Below are positions 35,632-44,054 of a DNA stretch of 64,000 nt, in pieces. A model generated the notes under the pieces. It ran no database searches. It was not told where the DNA came from and saw only the letters and a program-made list of their open reading frames with translations. Made by a program: the position numbers and the translations under genes. The DNA is from Pollutimonas sp036675275 (lineage in GTDB: Bacteria; Pseudomonadota; Gammaproteobacteria; Burkholderiales; Burkholderiaceae_B): contig JAKFFG010000008.1 of NCBI GenBank assembly GCA_036675275.1, forward strand, positions 282,266 to 346,265, given 5' to 3'. The first letter of the stretch is position 1. Each line of letters opens with the position of its first letter.

Positions 35632-36480
35632 ATGAATTCAACCCCAAAAACCTGGTTCATTACAGGCGCATCGAAAGGCATCGGCAAGACATTGGCGCGC
35701 CAGCTGCTCGAACGTGGCGACCGAGTCGCTGTGACCTCGCGAACTCTTCAATCACTCGAAGCGGCTCTCGGTCCGGCCTCGGATCGTTTGCTCCCGCTGC
35801 AAGTGGATCTGACTGACGAGCGCAGCGTCCAATCCGCCATCGACCAAACAATCGCCACGTTTGGCCACCTTGACGTCGTCGTCAACAATGCCGGCTATGG
35901 GCAACAGGGAACGATCGAGGCCCTGTCGGATATAGAGTTACGCAAAAATTTCGAGGTGAATCTGTTCGCACCACTGAACGTATTGCGCTCTGTTTTGCCG
36001 CAGCTTCGGTACCAGCGGTCGGGCCACATTTTCAACGTCGCGTCCATCGTTGGCTTTCAAGGCGGCTATGCGGGTTGGGGGAGCTATGTGTCCAGCAAGT
36101 TCGCTTTGGCTGGCTTGACCGAGTCCTTGGCGGCTGAGGTCGCCGAATTGGGCATCAAGGCCACCGTACTCTATCCAGGGCCAGTGCGCACCGACTTCCT
36201 GTCCAGCGGATCGCTGGTCGTGGCTGAACGCCAGATCGACGATTACAAGGAGGCCCAGGTCTCGCTGGACCTGCACCTGGGAACCTACGCAGGAAATCAG
36301 TCCGGCGACCCCGAGAGGCTGGCCTTATTGATCATGCAAGCCGTTGATATCGCCAAGCCGCCGCTTCATCTGTTTGCCGGCCATATCGCCAACGAACTCG
36401 CGCAACAGAAGATGCAAGCGGTACGTGATGAAATGGAAGTCTGGAAGGGCTCATCCGAGGCAACGGACTTTCCCGTCTGA
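35632..36480 (+). CDS. SDR-family oxidoreductase
   Basis: A 282-residue classical SDR: TGASKGIG (11-18), NNAG (85-88), Ser138, Tyr152 and Lys156 (YVSSK). The C-terminal part is about 35 residues longer than the 245-residue neighbour, as in the SDR group related to 17-beta-hydroxysteroid dehydrogenase-like/RhlG-type oxidoreductases. AAAGGAAAT precedes the ATG. It lies 27 bases after the broken SDR gene, in the same orientation, and is probably co-transcribed from the AraC-controlled promoter. The substrate is unknown. Confidence 0.9.
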   Translation: MNSTPKTWFITGASKGIGKTLARQLLERGDRVAVTSRTLQSLEAALGPASDRLLPLQVDLTDERSVQSAIDQTIATFGHLDVVVNNAGYGQQGTIEALSDIELRKNFEVNLFAPLNVLRSVLPQLRYQRSGHIFNVASIVGFQGGYAGWGSYVSSKFALAGLTESLAAEVAELGIKATVLYPGPVRTDFLSSGSLVVAERQIDDYKEAQVSLDLHLGTYAGNQSGDPERLALLIMQAVDIAKPPLHLFAGHIANELAQQKMQAVRDEMEVWKGSSEATDFPV

Positions 36481-36712
36481 CCAAATGCAAAGCGACGCTG
36501 CTGTTACTCGGTGATGGCGCACCAAGCCGGCCAGGAACTGCTTGTGTTTGTATGCCGTCGCTGGGGCCGCCCGACTCATACAGTTGCCACACGTCGACAC
36601 TCGCGCCACCACCGCTCAGTACTCTGACCTATGACCACATTCACCGTACAGCAGGTTCAACCACTGGAGTGCGATGAGTCTTGCCTGATCGTGACACTGC
36701 CCCTTGGATCAG

Positions 36713-37417
36713 CTAAGGCCGGTCGCTAATCAGGCGATATCCGATACCGGTCTCAGTCACTATGTGTTGTGGTCGAGCGGGATCGTGTTCCAGCTTTTGC
36801 CTGAGGTGCCCCATGTAAATCCGAAGGTAATGGCCTCGGTCCGTATGCCCGGGGCCCCAAACCTCCCGCAGTAATTGTGCATGTGTGAGCATCTTACCGG
36901 CGCTTCTCACCAGTACGGTCAATAGTTTGTACTCGATTGGTGTCAGATGTACGTCCTGACCGTTGCGGATAACGCGGCGCTGCATCAAATCAACGACCAC
37001 CTCCCCAAACTGGAATACTGGTTCGGCTATCTGCGCATCACTACTGGGGCGCTTGCGTAGATGAACTCGAATGCGCGCCAACAGCTCAGCATTACCGAAA
37101 GGCTTGGTCAAATAGTCATCAGCACCGGCATCCAAGGCGTTGACCTTTTGGTCTTCATCGCCGCGAGCGGATAGGACAAGAATAGGGAGTGCCGTCCAGC
37201 CTCGCAATTGACGGATGACCTCAGTCCCGTCGCGGTCAGGCAAACCGAGATCCAGGATAACGAGGTCTGGCTTTTGCATTGAAACTTCGGTCACACCTTC
37301 TCTGGCCGTCGCAGCTTCAATTACAACCATGCCTTCGGCTTGCAATGTCATGCGCAGAAACCGCCGAATTTGCTTCTCATCCTCAACAATGACAATACGA
37401 ATTGCCCGGTCGCTCAT
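36713..37417 (-). CDS. kdpE: KdpE-type response regulator
   Basis: A 234-residue OmpR-class regulator. The receiver has the acidic pair at EDE, the phospho-acceptor Asp56 in DLVILDLGLPDRDG, and the KPF lysine (LTKPFGNAELLARI). The winged-helix domain reads LTPIEYKLLTVLVRSAGKMLTH and RGHYLRIYMGHLRQKLE, which is specific for KdpE. Its start codon overlaps the stop of the histidine kinase gene (ATGA at 37414-37417), so the pair is translationally coupled. KdpE normally activates kdpFABC; here the only potassium gene in reach is kup, upstream in the same operon. Confidence 0.92.
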   Translation of the reverse strand: MSDRAIRIVIVEDEKQIRRFLRMTLQAEGMVVIEAATAREGVTEVSMQKPDLVILDLGLPDRDGTEVIRQLRGWTALPILVLSARGDEDQKVNALDAGADDYLTKPFGNAELLARIRVHLRKRPSSDAQIAEPVFQFGEVVVDLMQRRVIRNGQDVHLTPIEYKLLTVLVRSAGKMLTHAQLLREVWGPGHTDRGHYLRIYMGHLRQKLEHDPARPQHIVTETGIGYRLISDRP

Positions 37418-39150
37418 GCGGATCTCGTTCGATCTAACGTGTCGAACTCCGCGCATCCTTCATATGAAGGAGGTGAGCCTAAGGGGAGCGTGAACCAAAA
37501 GCGGGCACCGGGTCGGTAACGCTCGTCCACTCCAATACGTCCCCCATGAGCCTCGATAATTGCGCGACAAATCGACAGGCCTAGCCCGGTTCCCGACAGC
37601 GTGGATTGCGGATTTGCTTGCACGAATTTTTCAAAAATGGCCTGCTCCAGGCCTACCGGCACACCGGTGCCGCAATCATCAATAGAAACGCGTACGTCGC
37701 CGTCGTCCATCACGGCTGCGATTCGGATCGGAGCGGCTGGACTCGAATACTTGATTGCGTTATCCAGAAGATTGCAAAGTAGCCGTTCAATCAGTACTGC
37801 GTCGAAGTACAGCAATGGCAGCGTCGAGGGAAGTGCCAACTCGATGTTACGATCATCTAGAGCCCGAGATAGCTGACTCAGGGCGCTTCCCACTACCTCC
37901 TCAAACATCTGCCACTGCCGATTCAGCTTCAAATTCCCTGTTTGTAGCCGACCCATGTCGAGCAGGTTCGTCACGAGCTTGTTCATCCGATACGCCTCTT
38001 GCTGTATCGCTTCTATAAGCTCTGCGCGTGTCTGGTCTGAAAGTGTCGACTGTTGCGTTGCGAGGGTGCTCGACAGGCCGATAATGGCCGTAAGTGGCGT
38101 ACGTACGTCATGCGAGACCGCACTGAGCAATGCATTACGGAGCCGCTCAGACTCCACGGAAACCAGCGCGTCTTTTGCCAGTTCAACGAAATGCAGGCGT
38201 TCCAAAGCCAAGGCAATTTGCGTGGCACACGTTTGCAGTAGACGCTGCTGTTCCGGCAAAAGCAGCCGCCGAGCGTCATCGGTCATGACTACGAGGACAC
38301 CCCTGACTTGCGTCGGCGCCCGCAAGGGCAGGAATAGCGCTCGAGCGGAGATCTTCACGCTGTCTGGATTAGAAAGCGGCTGACTATCAAATACCGCTTG
38401 TGCACTGTGAAGTGCGACAGGCGAAATAGACGCGCGAGCGTCGTCGTTTGTGTCGGCAGGCCACAACTTTCCGTGTGCATCAGGCAGGAGCAGCACGACG
38501 CCAGACTGAAACATGGCGTTGGCATGGTTGGTGGCTACGGCAGCGATCTGCTCGTTCGTTATGGCGACAGACAGCGCTTTGGACAGCTCGAACAGTTCAT
38601 TGGCTCGTTGCTCGCGATAATGTGAGATCGTTACCTGCCGGCGCAGATTTGCCGCCAGACTACTGATTATCACAGCCACTGCGAACATGACCCCGAGCAT
38701 AAATAGATACTGAGTGTCCGCCACGGTAAGCGATTGGTATGGCGGGACCAAGAAAACGCCGAAGACCAGGACGGATAAAATCGACGCAAAAACACCCGGA
38801 CCGAGACCGAACCGAACAGCCACAAGTACCACCGCAAGCAGATACACCATGACGATGTTTGCCAAATCGAGCAAACCTCGGATGGGCAACGCCAATAAGG
38901 TGGCGACCAAACACGCGCCGATCGCCCACTTGAAACCGGAGAACCGCCCAGAGCTACCGGGCAATTGAGCGGCAGGCAAACCAAACGACAACTGTTTGGC
39001 CAGGTCTTTGTCGATGCCAGTCAGCGTCGCCAGGCTTTTGCGTATCCGGTTGCGCTTGCTGAGCATAGTATTCGCCGGTGATAAATGACTTGATGTAGGC
39101 TTCGTCGGACCCGTGTCCGAATGGTGGGGCTGTTCGGGATTGCCTACCAT
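37414..39150 (-). CDS. kdpD: Short KdpD-like sensor histidine kinase lacking the N-terminal KdpD/Usp domains
   Basis: A 578-residue histidine kinase equal to the C-terminal two-thirds of KdpD. Four membrane segments lie in residues about 75-165 (DUF4118 type). A GAF-like domain spans about 190-315, the HisKA phospho-acceptor is His347 in LLSAVSHDVRTPLTAI, and the ATPase has NLLDNAIKYS and GTGLGLSICRAI. E. coli KdpD is 894 residues, with an N-terminal KdpD domain (Walker motif) and a Usp domain. These are missing here and replaced by about 70 hydrophilic residues. The start is uncertain (ATG 39150 or ATG 39066, neither with a ribosome site). It follows kup by 51 bases. Confidence 0.88.
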   Translation of the reverse strand: MVGNPEQPHHSDTGPTKPTSSHLSPANTMLSKRNRIRKSLATLTGIDKDLAKQLSFGLPAAQLPGSSGRFSGFKWAIGACLVATLLALPIRGLLDLANIVMVYLLAVVLVAVRFGLGPGVFASILSVLVFGVFLVPPYQSLTVADTQYLFMLGVMFAVAVIISSLAANLRRQVTISHYREQRANELFELSKALSVAITNEQIAAVATNHANAMFQSGVVLLLPDAHGKLWPADTNDDARASISPVALHSAQAVFDSQPLSNPDSVKISARALFLPLRAPTQVRGVLVVMTDDARRLLLPEQQRLLQTCATQIALALERLHFVELAKDALVSVESERLRNALLSAVSHDVRTPLTAIIGLSSTLATQQSTLSDQTRAELIEAIQQEAYRMNKLVTNLLDMGRLQTGNLKLNRQWQMFEEVVGSALSQLSRALDDRNIELALPSTLPLLYFDAVLIERLLCNLLDNAIKYSSPAAPIRIAAVMDDGDVRVSIDDCGTGVPVGLEQAIFEKFVQANPQSTLSGTGLGLSICRAIIEAHGGRIGVDERYRPGARFWFTLPLGSPPSYEGCAEFDTLDRTRSA

Positions 39151-39201
39151 TCTAAGCGTTTAAAGAGATTGCTCCACTGTCTTGTAGGACAATACTTGCC
39201 C

Positions 39202-41079
39202 TCAGATCTCGATCTGCGCGCCCAGCTCAATAACGCGATTGGTTGGAAGACGGAAAAAGTCAGCTGCATCGCGCGCGTTTCGAGACATGGCTGCATACAG
39301 CGACTCTCGCCATAAGGCCATACCACTGCCAATACTTGGAATCACTGTCTGGCGCGCGATAAAGTAGGACGTCTCCATCGGTTCGAACGCCAAACCTTTT
39401 TGCTTGCATAGTTGCAGCGCCTGCGGGATATTTCTGTCGTCCTTGAACCCGAAGTACACGTTGATCTGGTAACACTCGTGCCCGAGCGGTTCGACCGCCA
39501 CACGCTCAGACTGTGCAATTTGCGGGATGTCGGCGTTGAAGACCGTCAGAAACACAGTACGGTCATGAAGCACCTTATTATGGAACAGATTGTGAAGCAT
39601 TGCATGCGGAACGCCGTCGCCTTCTGCGCGAAAAAAGATAGCGGTGCCCGGCACTCGATGAGGTGGGCTTAAAAAGAGTGACTGCAGAAAACTCCCGAGC
39701 GGGATCGCATGCTTTTTCAAGTTCTCAAACACCAGTTCCCGACCGGTATTCCAAGTCAGCATGATAAAGACCATGGTCGCACCAAGTGCCAACGGAAACC
39801 ATCCTCCATGTAGCAGTTTCAGGGCAGTGGCGGAAAAGAACGCAAAGTCGATGATAAGAAAGAATCCCGTTGCCGCCCAGCATAGCAGCAGGTTGTAGCG
39901 CCATTTATAGCGGATGACGAAGAACGTCAGTATTGTTGTCATCAACATCGTGACGGTCACGGCAATCCCGTACGCCGCAGCGAGGTTAGTCGACGAACCG
40001 AAACCCACAACCGCTAAGATCACCACAATACATTGCATCCAGTTGACAGCCGGGATGTAGATTTGGCCTATTTCGCGCTCAGACGTGTACAGCACCCGCA
40101 TGCGCGGCAGAAAGCCGAGTGCTATGGCTTGCTGCGTCATTGAAAACGTGCCTGAGATTGTTGCCTGCGATGCAATGACGGTAGCCATCGTTGCCAGAAC
40201 CACCAAGGGATAAATGCTCCATGGCCCCAGCTGTTGATAGAACGGATTGGAAATCGCCTCAGGGTTCGATAACAAGAGTCCCCCTTGCCCAAGGTAATTC
40301 AGTGCCAATCCGGGAAAAACAACCAGGAACCACGCGAATCGAATGGGCTTTCGCCCAAAATGCCCCATGTCCGCGTAGAGGGCTTCGGCACCAGTAAAAG
40401 CAAGTACAACTGCGCCTAGGGCGACAAACGCCAGCCAGCCGTTTTGAGCAAGAAAGCTCACCGCATGGAGTGGATTGAGCGCAGCCAGAATGGACGGATT
40501 GGCAACGATGTTAACGATGCCCATTAGCCCGAGCGCGATGAACCAGAGTAAGACGATGGGGCCAAACCATTTTCCGATTCCGGCCGTACCGCGTCGCTGC
40601 AGCATATATAGTGCGACCAATACTGCTACGGTCAACGGAACCACGTAAGGCTTTAATGCAGGGGTGGCGATCTCAAGCCCCTCGATAGCCGACAACACTG
40701 AGATGGCCGGGGTGATAACGCCATCACCATAAAACATAGCAGCGCCGATCATCCCAATTAATAAAACAGGGTGGTACCACTGCGACTTGCGGGAGACGGC
40801 AGACAGGGCGAGCGCCGTGAGCGCCATGATTCCGCCTTCGCCGCGGTTATTAGCGCGCAGAACCAACACTACATATTTGAGCGAAACAATAATGATGAGC
40901 CCCCAAACAATTAGGGAAACGACGCCGAACAGATTGGCTTCACTGAGTGCCAGGCCGTGTTCCGCCGAGAACACCTCTTTCATTGTGTACAGTGGACTGG
41001 TACCGATATCGCCGTAGACGACGCCCAAGGCACCCAATGTGAGTATGGCGACGGGGCTTTTTTGAGGATGGGGAGTCAA
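39202..41079 (-). CDS. kup: Kup-type potassium uptake protein
   Basis: A 625-residue KUP/HAK/KT potassium transporter. The N-terminal signature GVVYGDIGTSPLYTMKEVF is complete. About twelve membrane segments follow (to residue about 455), including GDGVITPAISVLSAIEGLE and TGAEALYADMGHFG, then a soluble C-terminal domain of about 150 residues. Kup is a proton-coupled potassium importer used at low pH or low potassium. It is the first gene of a leftward unit kup-kdpD-kdpE, an arrangement that suggests the two-component pair controls Kup rather than the absent Kdp ATPase. Confidence 0.93.
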   Translation of the reverse strand: MTPHPQKSPVAILTLGALGVVYGDIGTSPLYTMKEVFSAEHGLALSEANLFGVVSLIVWGLIIIVSLKYVVLVLRANNRGEGGIMALTALALSAVSRKSQWYHPVLLIGMIGAAMFYGDGVITPAISVLSAIEGLEIATPALKPYVVPLTVAVLVALYMLQRRGTAGIGKWFGPIVLLWFIALGLMGIVNIVANPSILAALNPLHAVSFLAQNGWLAFVALGAVVLAFTGAEALYADMGHFGRKPIRFAWFLVVFPGLALNYLGQGGLLLSNPEAISNPFYQQLGPWSIYPLVVLATMATVIASQATISGTFSMTQQAIALGFLPRMRVLYTSEREIGQIYIPAVNWMQCIVVILAVVGFGSSTNLAAAYGIAVTVTMLMTTILTFFVIRYKWRYNLLLCWAATGFFLIIDFAFFSATALKLLHGGWFPLALGATMVFIMLTWNTGRELVFENLKKHAIPLGSFLQSLFLSPPHRVPGTAIFFRAEGDGVPHAMLHNLFHNKVLHDRTVFLTVFNADIPQIAQSERVAVEPLGHECYQINVYFGFKDDRNIPQALQLCKQKGLAFEPMETSYFIARQTVIPSIGSGMALWRESLYAAMSRNARDAADFFRLPTNRVIELGAQIEI

Positions 41080-41391
41080 GGTTTACCTGTGCTGTATTAA
41101 CTGGGCGAGCATTACCGTGCGCTGATGGCGCCGTCCTGGCCCTGATATCAATGCAAGCCACGAGTGCCTGCACCAAACAATTAGCTAGAGTTGGCTGAAG
41201 GAGGCAATTCACGTGATAGCCGACCAAGCATTAATGTCATTGTGAGGTTCGAAGCTCCACAATTTACCCATTTCGGCGTAAAAAAACCGTAAAGATTTCA
41301 ATGGCAGGGCGATTAAGATTTCGCAAGAGTGCGCCTCCGAGTCGTTCTTATTGGACGCGCTGAAGATGGCCACCTCTTCCCGGCACCTTAC
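41080..41391. other. Kup upstream region without genes
   Basis: About 310 bases upstream of kup with no convincing gene on either strand. It should contain the kup promoter. The first part resembles normal leader sequence; no riboswitch-like or strongly palindromic structure was seen. Confidence 0.35.
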
Positions 41392-41541
41392 CCGCCGGCC
41401 ATTTGATTGCTTCAAATATACTTTTTTCCGTGGTTGTTGGGGACTGCCGGTTGGCAATTCCGCCAGCGCGCAGATCGCGAAGCTCAAGGGATCGAGCGAA
41501 TGACACCGTCGTCGACGCGCAGTGCGGCGCCGCTCGTACCA
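41392..41541. repeat. 150-base repeat, copy 1 (3' end of an SDR gene plus downstream XRE start)
   Basis: This block is nearly identical (a handful of differences by eye) to 44264-44413, in the same orientation. In copy 2 it spans the first codons of the XRE-type gene, the spacer, and the last 19 codons of the SDR gene at 44356 (minus strand, ending VDGGVIRSIP). In this copy only those ends remain: the SDR tail reads GAALRVDDGVIRSIP on the minus strand, and then the sequence switches abruptly to a LysR fragment at 41542. It is therefore a scar of a duplicated gene block. Confidence 0.88.
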
Positions 41542-41805
41542 CGGGGTGAGTTGGCGAAACATGTACAAGTTGTGCTCACCAACAGGTCCGACCTCACGGT
41601 CGGCCGGGACTTCGCCGTCGCATCACCGTCGACTTGGCGTCTGGCTGACTTGTCGACCAAATATGCGTTCCTCAAAGACTGCGTTGGATGGGGAGGAATG
41701 CCCTTGCATATGGTCGAGAAAAACATTGCTGCAGGCACGTTGGTCGTTCTAGATGTGGATGAAATGCCGCGCATGAGCAGTAAGCGATACGGGCTGTTAT
41801 TCACG
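41542..41805 (+). pseudogene. LysR regulator, C-terminal fragment only
   Basis: About 85 codons matching the C-terminal third of the LysR protein encoded at 47323-48258: GELAKHVQVVLTNRSDL, then SPSTWRLADLSTKYAFLKD, then GWGGMPLHMVEKNIAAGTL. There is no DNA-binding domain and no start codon of its own. On its left the sequence is the SDR tail of the 150-base repeat; on its right it runs into the truncated end of another, opposing LysR gene. The stretch from about 41698 to 41773 is also nearly identical at DNA level to 46622-46697. Confidence 0.85.
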
Positions 41806-42346
41806 CATGGGGTGGCGCGCATACCGTCACCATCTCCGCCTCACACAGCCAGTGGCGCTCCATGGCATCCGGGTTCACCTTCGGCACGTTCTCGATCGTG
41901 ACAGCTAGGGCACACACCCTTTCGAGCACCAGGTTCTCGCCGCCTTGCATGGTCGTGATTTGCAGGTTGATCTCTGCGGTGCGGAACTCCGCCTGCAGTG
42001 TCCTCAAGCAGTCGATCAGGTGTGCGCGCGGAAAGTAGGCATCGATCGCGACCGAAACCTGTGGCGCGCCGGATCTGGCGATCGAGCTGGCGCGGTTCTT
42101 CATTTCTTCCGTGCGTGAGATCACCGCCTGCGCGTCCGGCAAAAGGCTACGCCCCGCCGCGGTGAGCTGGGCCTTCCGTGTGTTGCGCTCGAACAGCTCG
42201 ACATCGAACGCGCTTTCTAGCGCCTTGATCGCGTGGCTGATGGCCGACTGCGCGCGTCTGAGTTTCCGCGCCGCACCCGAAAAGCTCCCCTGATCACATA
42301 CCGCAACGAACGCGCGCAGTTGATTGATGGTGACATTGTCGAGCAT
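41801..42346 (-). pseudogene. LysR regulator truncated at the C-terminus
   Basis: The first 181 residues of a LysR regulator: an intact helix-turn-helix (MLDNVTINQLRAFVAVCDQ then GAARKLRRAQSAISHAIKALE) and the first half of the effector domain. It stops at 41801 where the sequence joins the opposing LysR fragment. About 120 residues of the effector domain are missing, so co-inducer response is probably lost. It is divergent from the SDR gene at 42527, the normal layout for a LysR and its target. DNA binding might persist, so it could act as a constitutive repressor or be dead. Confidence 0.82.
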
Positions 42347-42349
42347 CTA

Positions 42350-42366
42350 AATCTAAAAAGTAGATT
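42350..42366. promoter_or_regulatory. Candidate LysR operator
   Basis: AATCTA and TAGATT form an inverted repeat around a 5-base spacer, a few bases upstream of the truncated LysR gene's start and in the divergent region before the SDR gene at 42527. It shares the ATCTA/TAGAT core with the palindrome at 46530-46546 near the second LysR remnant. Confidence 0.4.
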
Positions 42367-42526
42367 GAATTAAGCGATTTTTCGTCAATTGTTTTGATGT
42401 GTCAAGTGGCCCACAATGGTTTGACTTTCGACGGAGGACGCCGCCTCGGCGACACATCATGAATCCGGACAAACCCACTAAGCAGTTCTCTGCTTCCGTA
42501 CAACTTTAACGAAGGATATACACGTC

Positions 42527-43261
42527 ATGAACAAGCTGAATGGAAAGACCGCTGTGATCACCGGTGGTGCTACCGGCATCGGCCGCGCCGCAGCAAAGCG
42601 CTTCATCGAGGAGGGCGCCTTCGTCTTCATCTTCGGCCGCCGGCAGGAAGCGCTCGACGCCGCTGTAGCCGACCTCGGGCTCAATGCCCGCGCGGTGAGG
42701 GGCTCGGTCTCCGATCTGGCTGACCTCGACCGACTCTACGAGGCGGTGAAGGCCGAGCGCGGAACCCTCGACATCGTCTTCGCCAATGCCGGTGCGGGAA
42801 GTCGGATTCCGCTCGGCGAGATTACCGCAAAGCACATTGACGAAACCTTCGACACCAATGTGAAGGGTACGATCTATACGGTCCAGAAGGCGCTGCCGCT
42901 AATGGGCCAGGGCGGTTCGATCATCCTGACAGGATCGAGCGCCGGCACCACGGGCGCCCCGGCATTCAGCGTCTATAGCGCGAGCAAGGCGGCAGTGCGC
43001 AACCTCGCGCGTTCCTGGGCCGAGGACCTGAAGGGCACCGGCATCCGGGTGAATGTGCTGTCGCCTGGGCCGACGGCGACCGAACTGGCGAAAGAAGCGA
43101 TAGGCGAGGAGGGCATGAAGGTCTTCGCTTCGATGAATCCGCTCCAGCGTATGGCCGACCCGGCGGAGATCGGAGCGGCGGCTGCGTTTCTCGCGTCGCA
43201 GGACAGCAGTTTCATGACCGCTAGCGAGCTCGCCGTCGACGGCGGCATGGCGCAAATCTGA
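42527..43261 (+). CDS. SDR-family oxidoreductase
   Basis: A 244-residue SDR: TGGATGIG (12-19), ANAG (86-89), Ser138, Tyr150 and Lys154 (YSASK), and the typical tail SSFMTASELAVDGGMAQI. FGRRQEAL after strand 2 suggests NADPH preference. GAAGGA lies upstream of the ATG. It is divergent from the truncated LysR gene and followed after 72 bases by a truncated F420-reductase-like gene, paralleling the SDR/F420-reductase pairing at 44.4-46.4 kb. Substrate unknown. Confidence 0.92.
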   Translation: MNKLNGKTAVITGGATGIGRAAAKRFIEEGAFVFIFGRRQEALDAAVADLGLNARAVRGSVSDLADLDRLYEAVKAERGTLDIVFANAGAGSRIPLGEITAKHIDETFDTNVKGTIYTVQKALPLMGQGGSIILTGSSAGTTGAPAFSVYSASKAAVRNLARSWAEDLKGTGIRVNVLSPGPTATELAKEAIGEEGMKVFASMNPLQRMADPAEIGAAAAFLASQDSSFMTASELAVDGGMAQI

Positions 43262-43333
43262 CGCGCTACGCCCGGCTGGTCACTCCATTCGATATTCGGA
43301 GTCCGTCGGGCGTGGTAAACCAGAGGAAAATAC

Positions 43334-43534
43334 ATGAGTTATGCAATTATTGGCTTCGGGCGGATCGGCCAGGCTCTCGCCAAGGCGTTTGCCCGAAGCG
43401 GCATCGAAGTATCCGTTGCAACCACTCGCGGCCCGGAAAGCTTTGCATCCGCTGCGGCCGCGATCGGACCCGAGATCATTTCCACAACACTGGCGGAAGC
43501 GGTCAAGGCGGACATCCTCTTTTTGGCTGCATTC
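43334..43534 (+). pseudogene. NADP-binding (F420 reductase-like) protein, N-terminal fragment
   Basis: About 66 codons of an NADPH-dependent F420-reductase-like protein: MSYAIIGFGRIGQALAKAFA with the GFGRIG cofactor loop, then EVSVATTRGPESF and LAEAVKADILFLAA. It is clearly related to the complete gene at 45807-46409. At about 43530 the reading frame leaves the family and enters the reversed 5' part of an integrase gene, ending at 43585. The gene was cut by a rearrangement at this point. GAGGAAA precedes the ATG. Confidence 0.85.
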
Positions 43535-43607
43535 CTTCACCATCGGTTAACTTGTGCTGTTTGTCGGTGGGTTTGGCAGTCCTGATCTGCACGTCATTTA
43601 AGGCCAT
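43527..43607 (-). pseudogene. P4-type tyrosine integrase, N-terminal 27 codons
   Basis: Read on the minus strand from an ATG at 43607, the sequence encodes MALNDVQIRTAKPTDKQHK followed by LTDGEGMQ. This is the DUF4102 N-terminus of P4/IntS-type integrases (family consensus: ALTD..I...KP.dK.YKL.DG.GL). At about 43530 it is fused to the truncated F420-reductase-like gene. Its distance (187 bases) and direction from the tRNA-Leu fragment at 43794-43847 are those of an integrase next to its own attachment site. It is too short to be functional. Confidence 0.85.
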
Positions 43608-43621
43608 AGTGCTGTCCGGTT

Positions 43622-43669
43622 GTTGGTATAAAAGATATCGAACCAGCATATACCAACACTTATACCAAC
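43622..43669. repeat. TATACCAAC repeats upstream of the integrase remnant
   Basis: Three copies of the 9-mer TATACCAAC: one inverted (GTTGGTATA, 43622-43630) and two direct (43649-43657 and 43661-43669). They lie between the integrase start codon and the tRNA-Leu fragment. Short repeats in this position are typical arm-type integrase or excisionase sites; this assignment is inference. Confidence 0.5.
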
Positions 43670-43754
43670 AGCAAGTGCTTGATGTCGGTAGGCTTCAATT
43701 GACCTTGGTGGACTGAGAAAGCCTCTAAACCCGCATAAACACGAGGTTTCAGGC

Positions 43755-43783
43755 AAAAAAATAGACGTCAGTTGACGTCTATT
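43755..43783 (-). terminator. Intrinsic terminator behind the tRNA-Leu 3' end
   Basis: On the minus strand a perfect 11-base stem (AATAGACGTCA / TGACGTCTATT, 2-base loop) is followed by a run of Ts. It lies 11 bases beyond the CCA end of the tRNA-Leu fragment at 43794, which is where a tRNA transcription terminator would be. It is either the original chromosomal terminator or one carried by the element. Confidence 0.8.
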
Positions 43784-43793
43784 GATTCGGTGG

Positions 43794-43847
43794 TGGTGCC
43801 CGGGGCCGGAATCGAACCGGCACGCCTCGCGGCGGGGGATTTTGAGT
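43794..43847 (-). repeat. tRNA-Leu(CAA) 3' fragment (attachment-site copy)
   Basis: On the minus strand these 54 bases read as the 3' two-thirds of a tRNA-Leu. They start at the anticodon loop (CTCAAAA, anticodon CAA), then give the anticodon 3' stem, long variable arm, intact T-arm (CCGGTTCGATTCCGG) and the acceptor strand ending CCCGGGCACCA. No D-arm or 5' acceptor strand is present to the right, so it is not a functional tRNA. A 3' tRNA fragment of this kind is the standard by-product of integration into a tRNA gene. Confidence 0.88.
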
Positions 43848-44017
43848 TGGCGTGTAAAGGCGTTTTCGTAGGGAAATGGGTTGAAAGTGAGCGTAGATTT
43901 ATATGGTTAAAGGTTATTATAAATCAGCAGGTTAGCGTAATTTCGTAAAAACCGAAAGAACTGATGTGTGTACCTGTACTGTACCGAAATAAGGTGCGGC
44001 AGTACAGTTCGGTACAG
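43848..44017. repeat. Conserved element arm to the right of the tRNA-Leu fragment, copy at 43.8 kb
   Basis: This stretch corresponds to 63632-63791 and, in part, to 31841-31890. Shared blocks include GTTGGCGTG, GAAAGTGAGCGTAG-like sequence, TTAGCGTAATTT and GTGTACCTGTACTGTACCGA. It ends in an inverted repeat: CTGTACCGAA (43979-43988) and TTCGGTACAG (44008-44017). It is AT-rich and non-coding, as expected of the end of an integrative element with binding sites for recombination proteins. Confidence 0.72.
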
Positions 44018-44054
44018 CAAGAGTAGCTTTAGACACGGCCAGCTCGATTTCGTC

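Noticed and set aside
43794..43847. A functional tRNA-Leu gene
   Set aside because: Only the 3' part from the anticodon loop onward is present; there is no D-arm or 5' acceptor strand on the right side.
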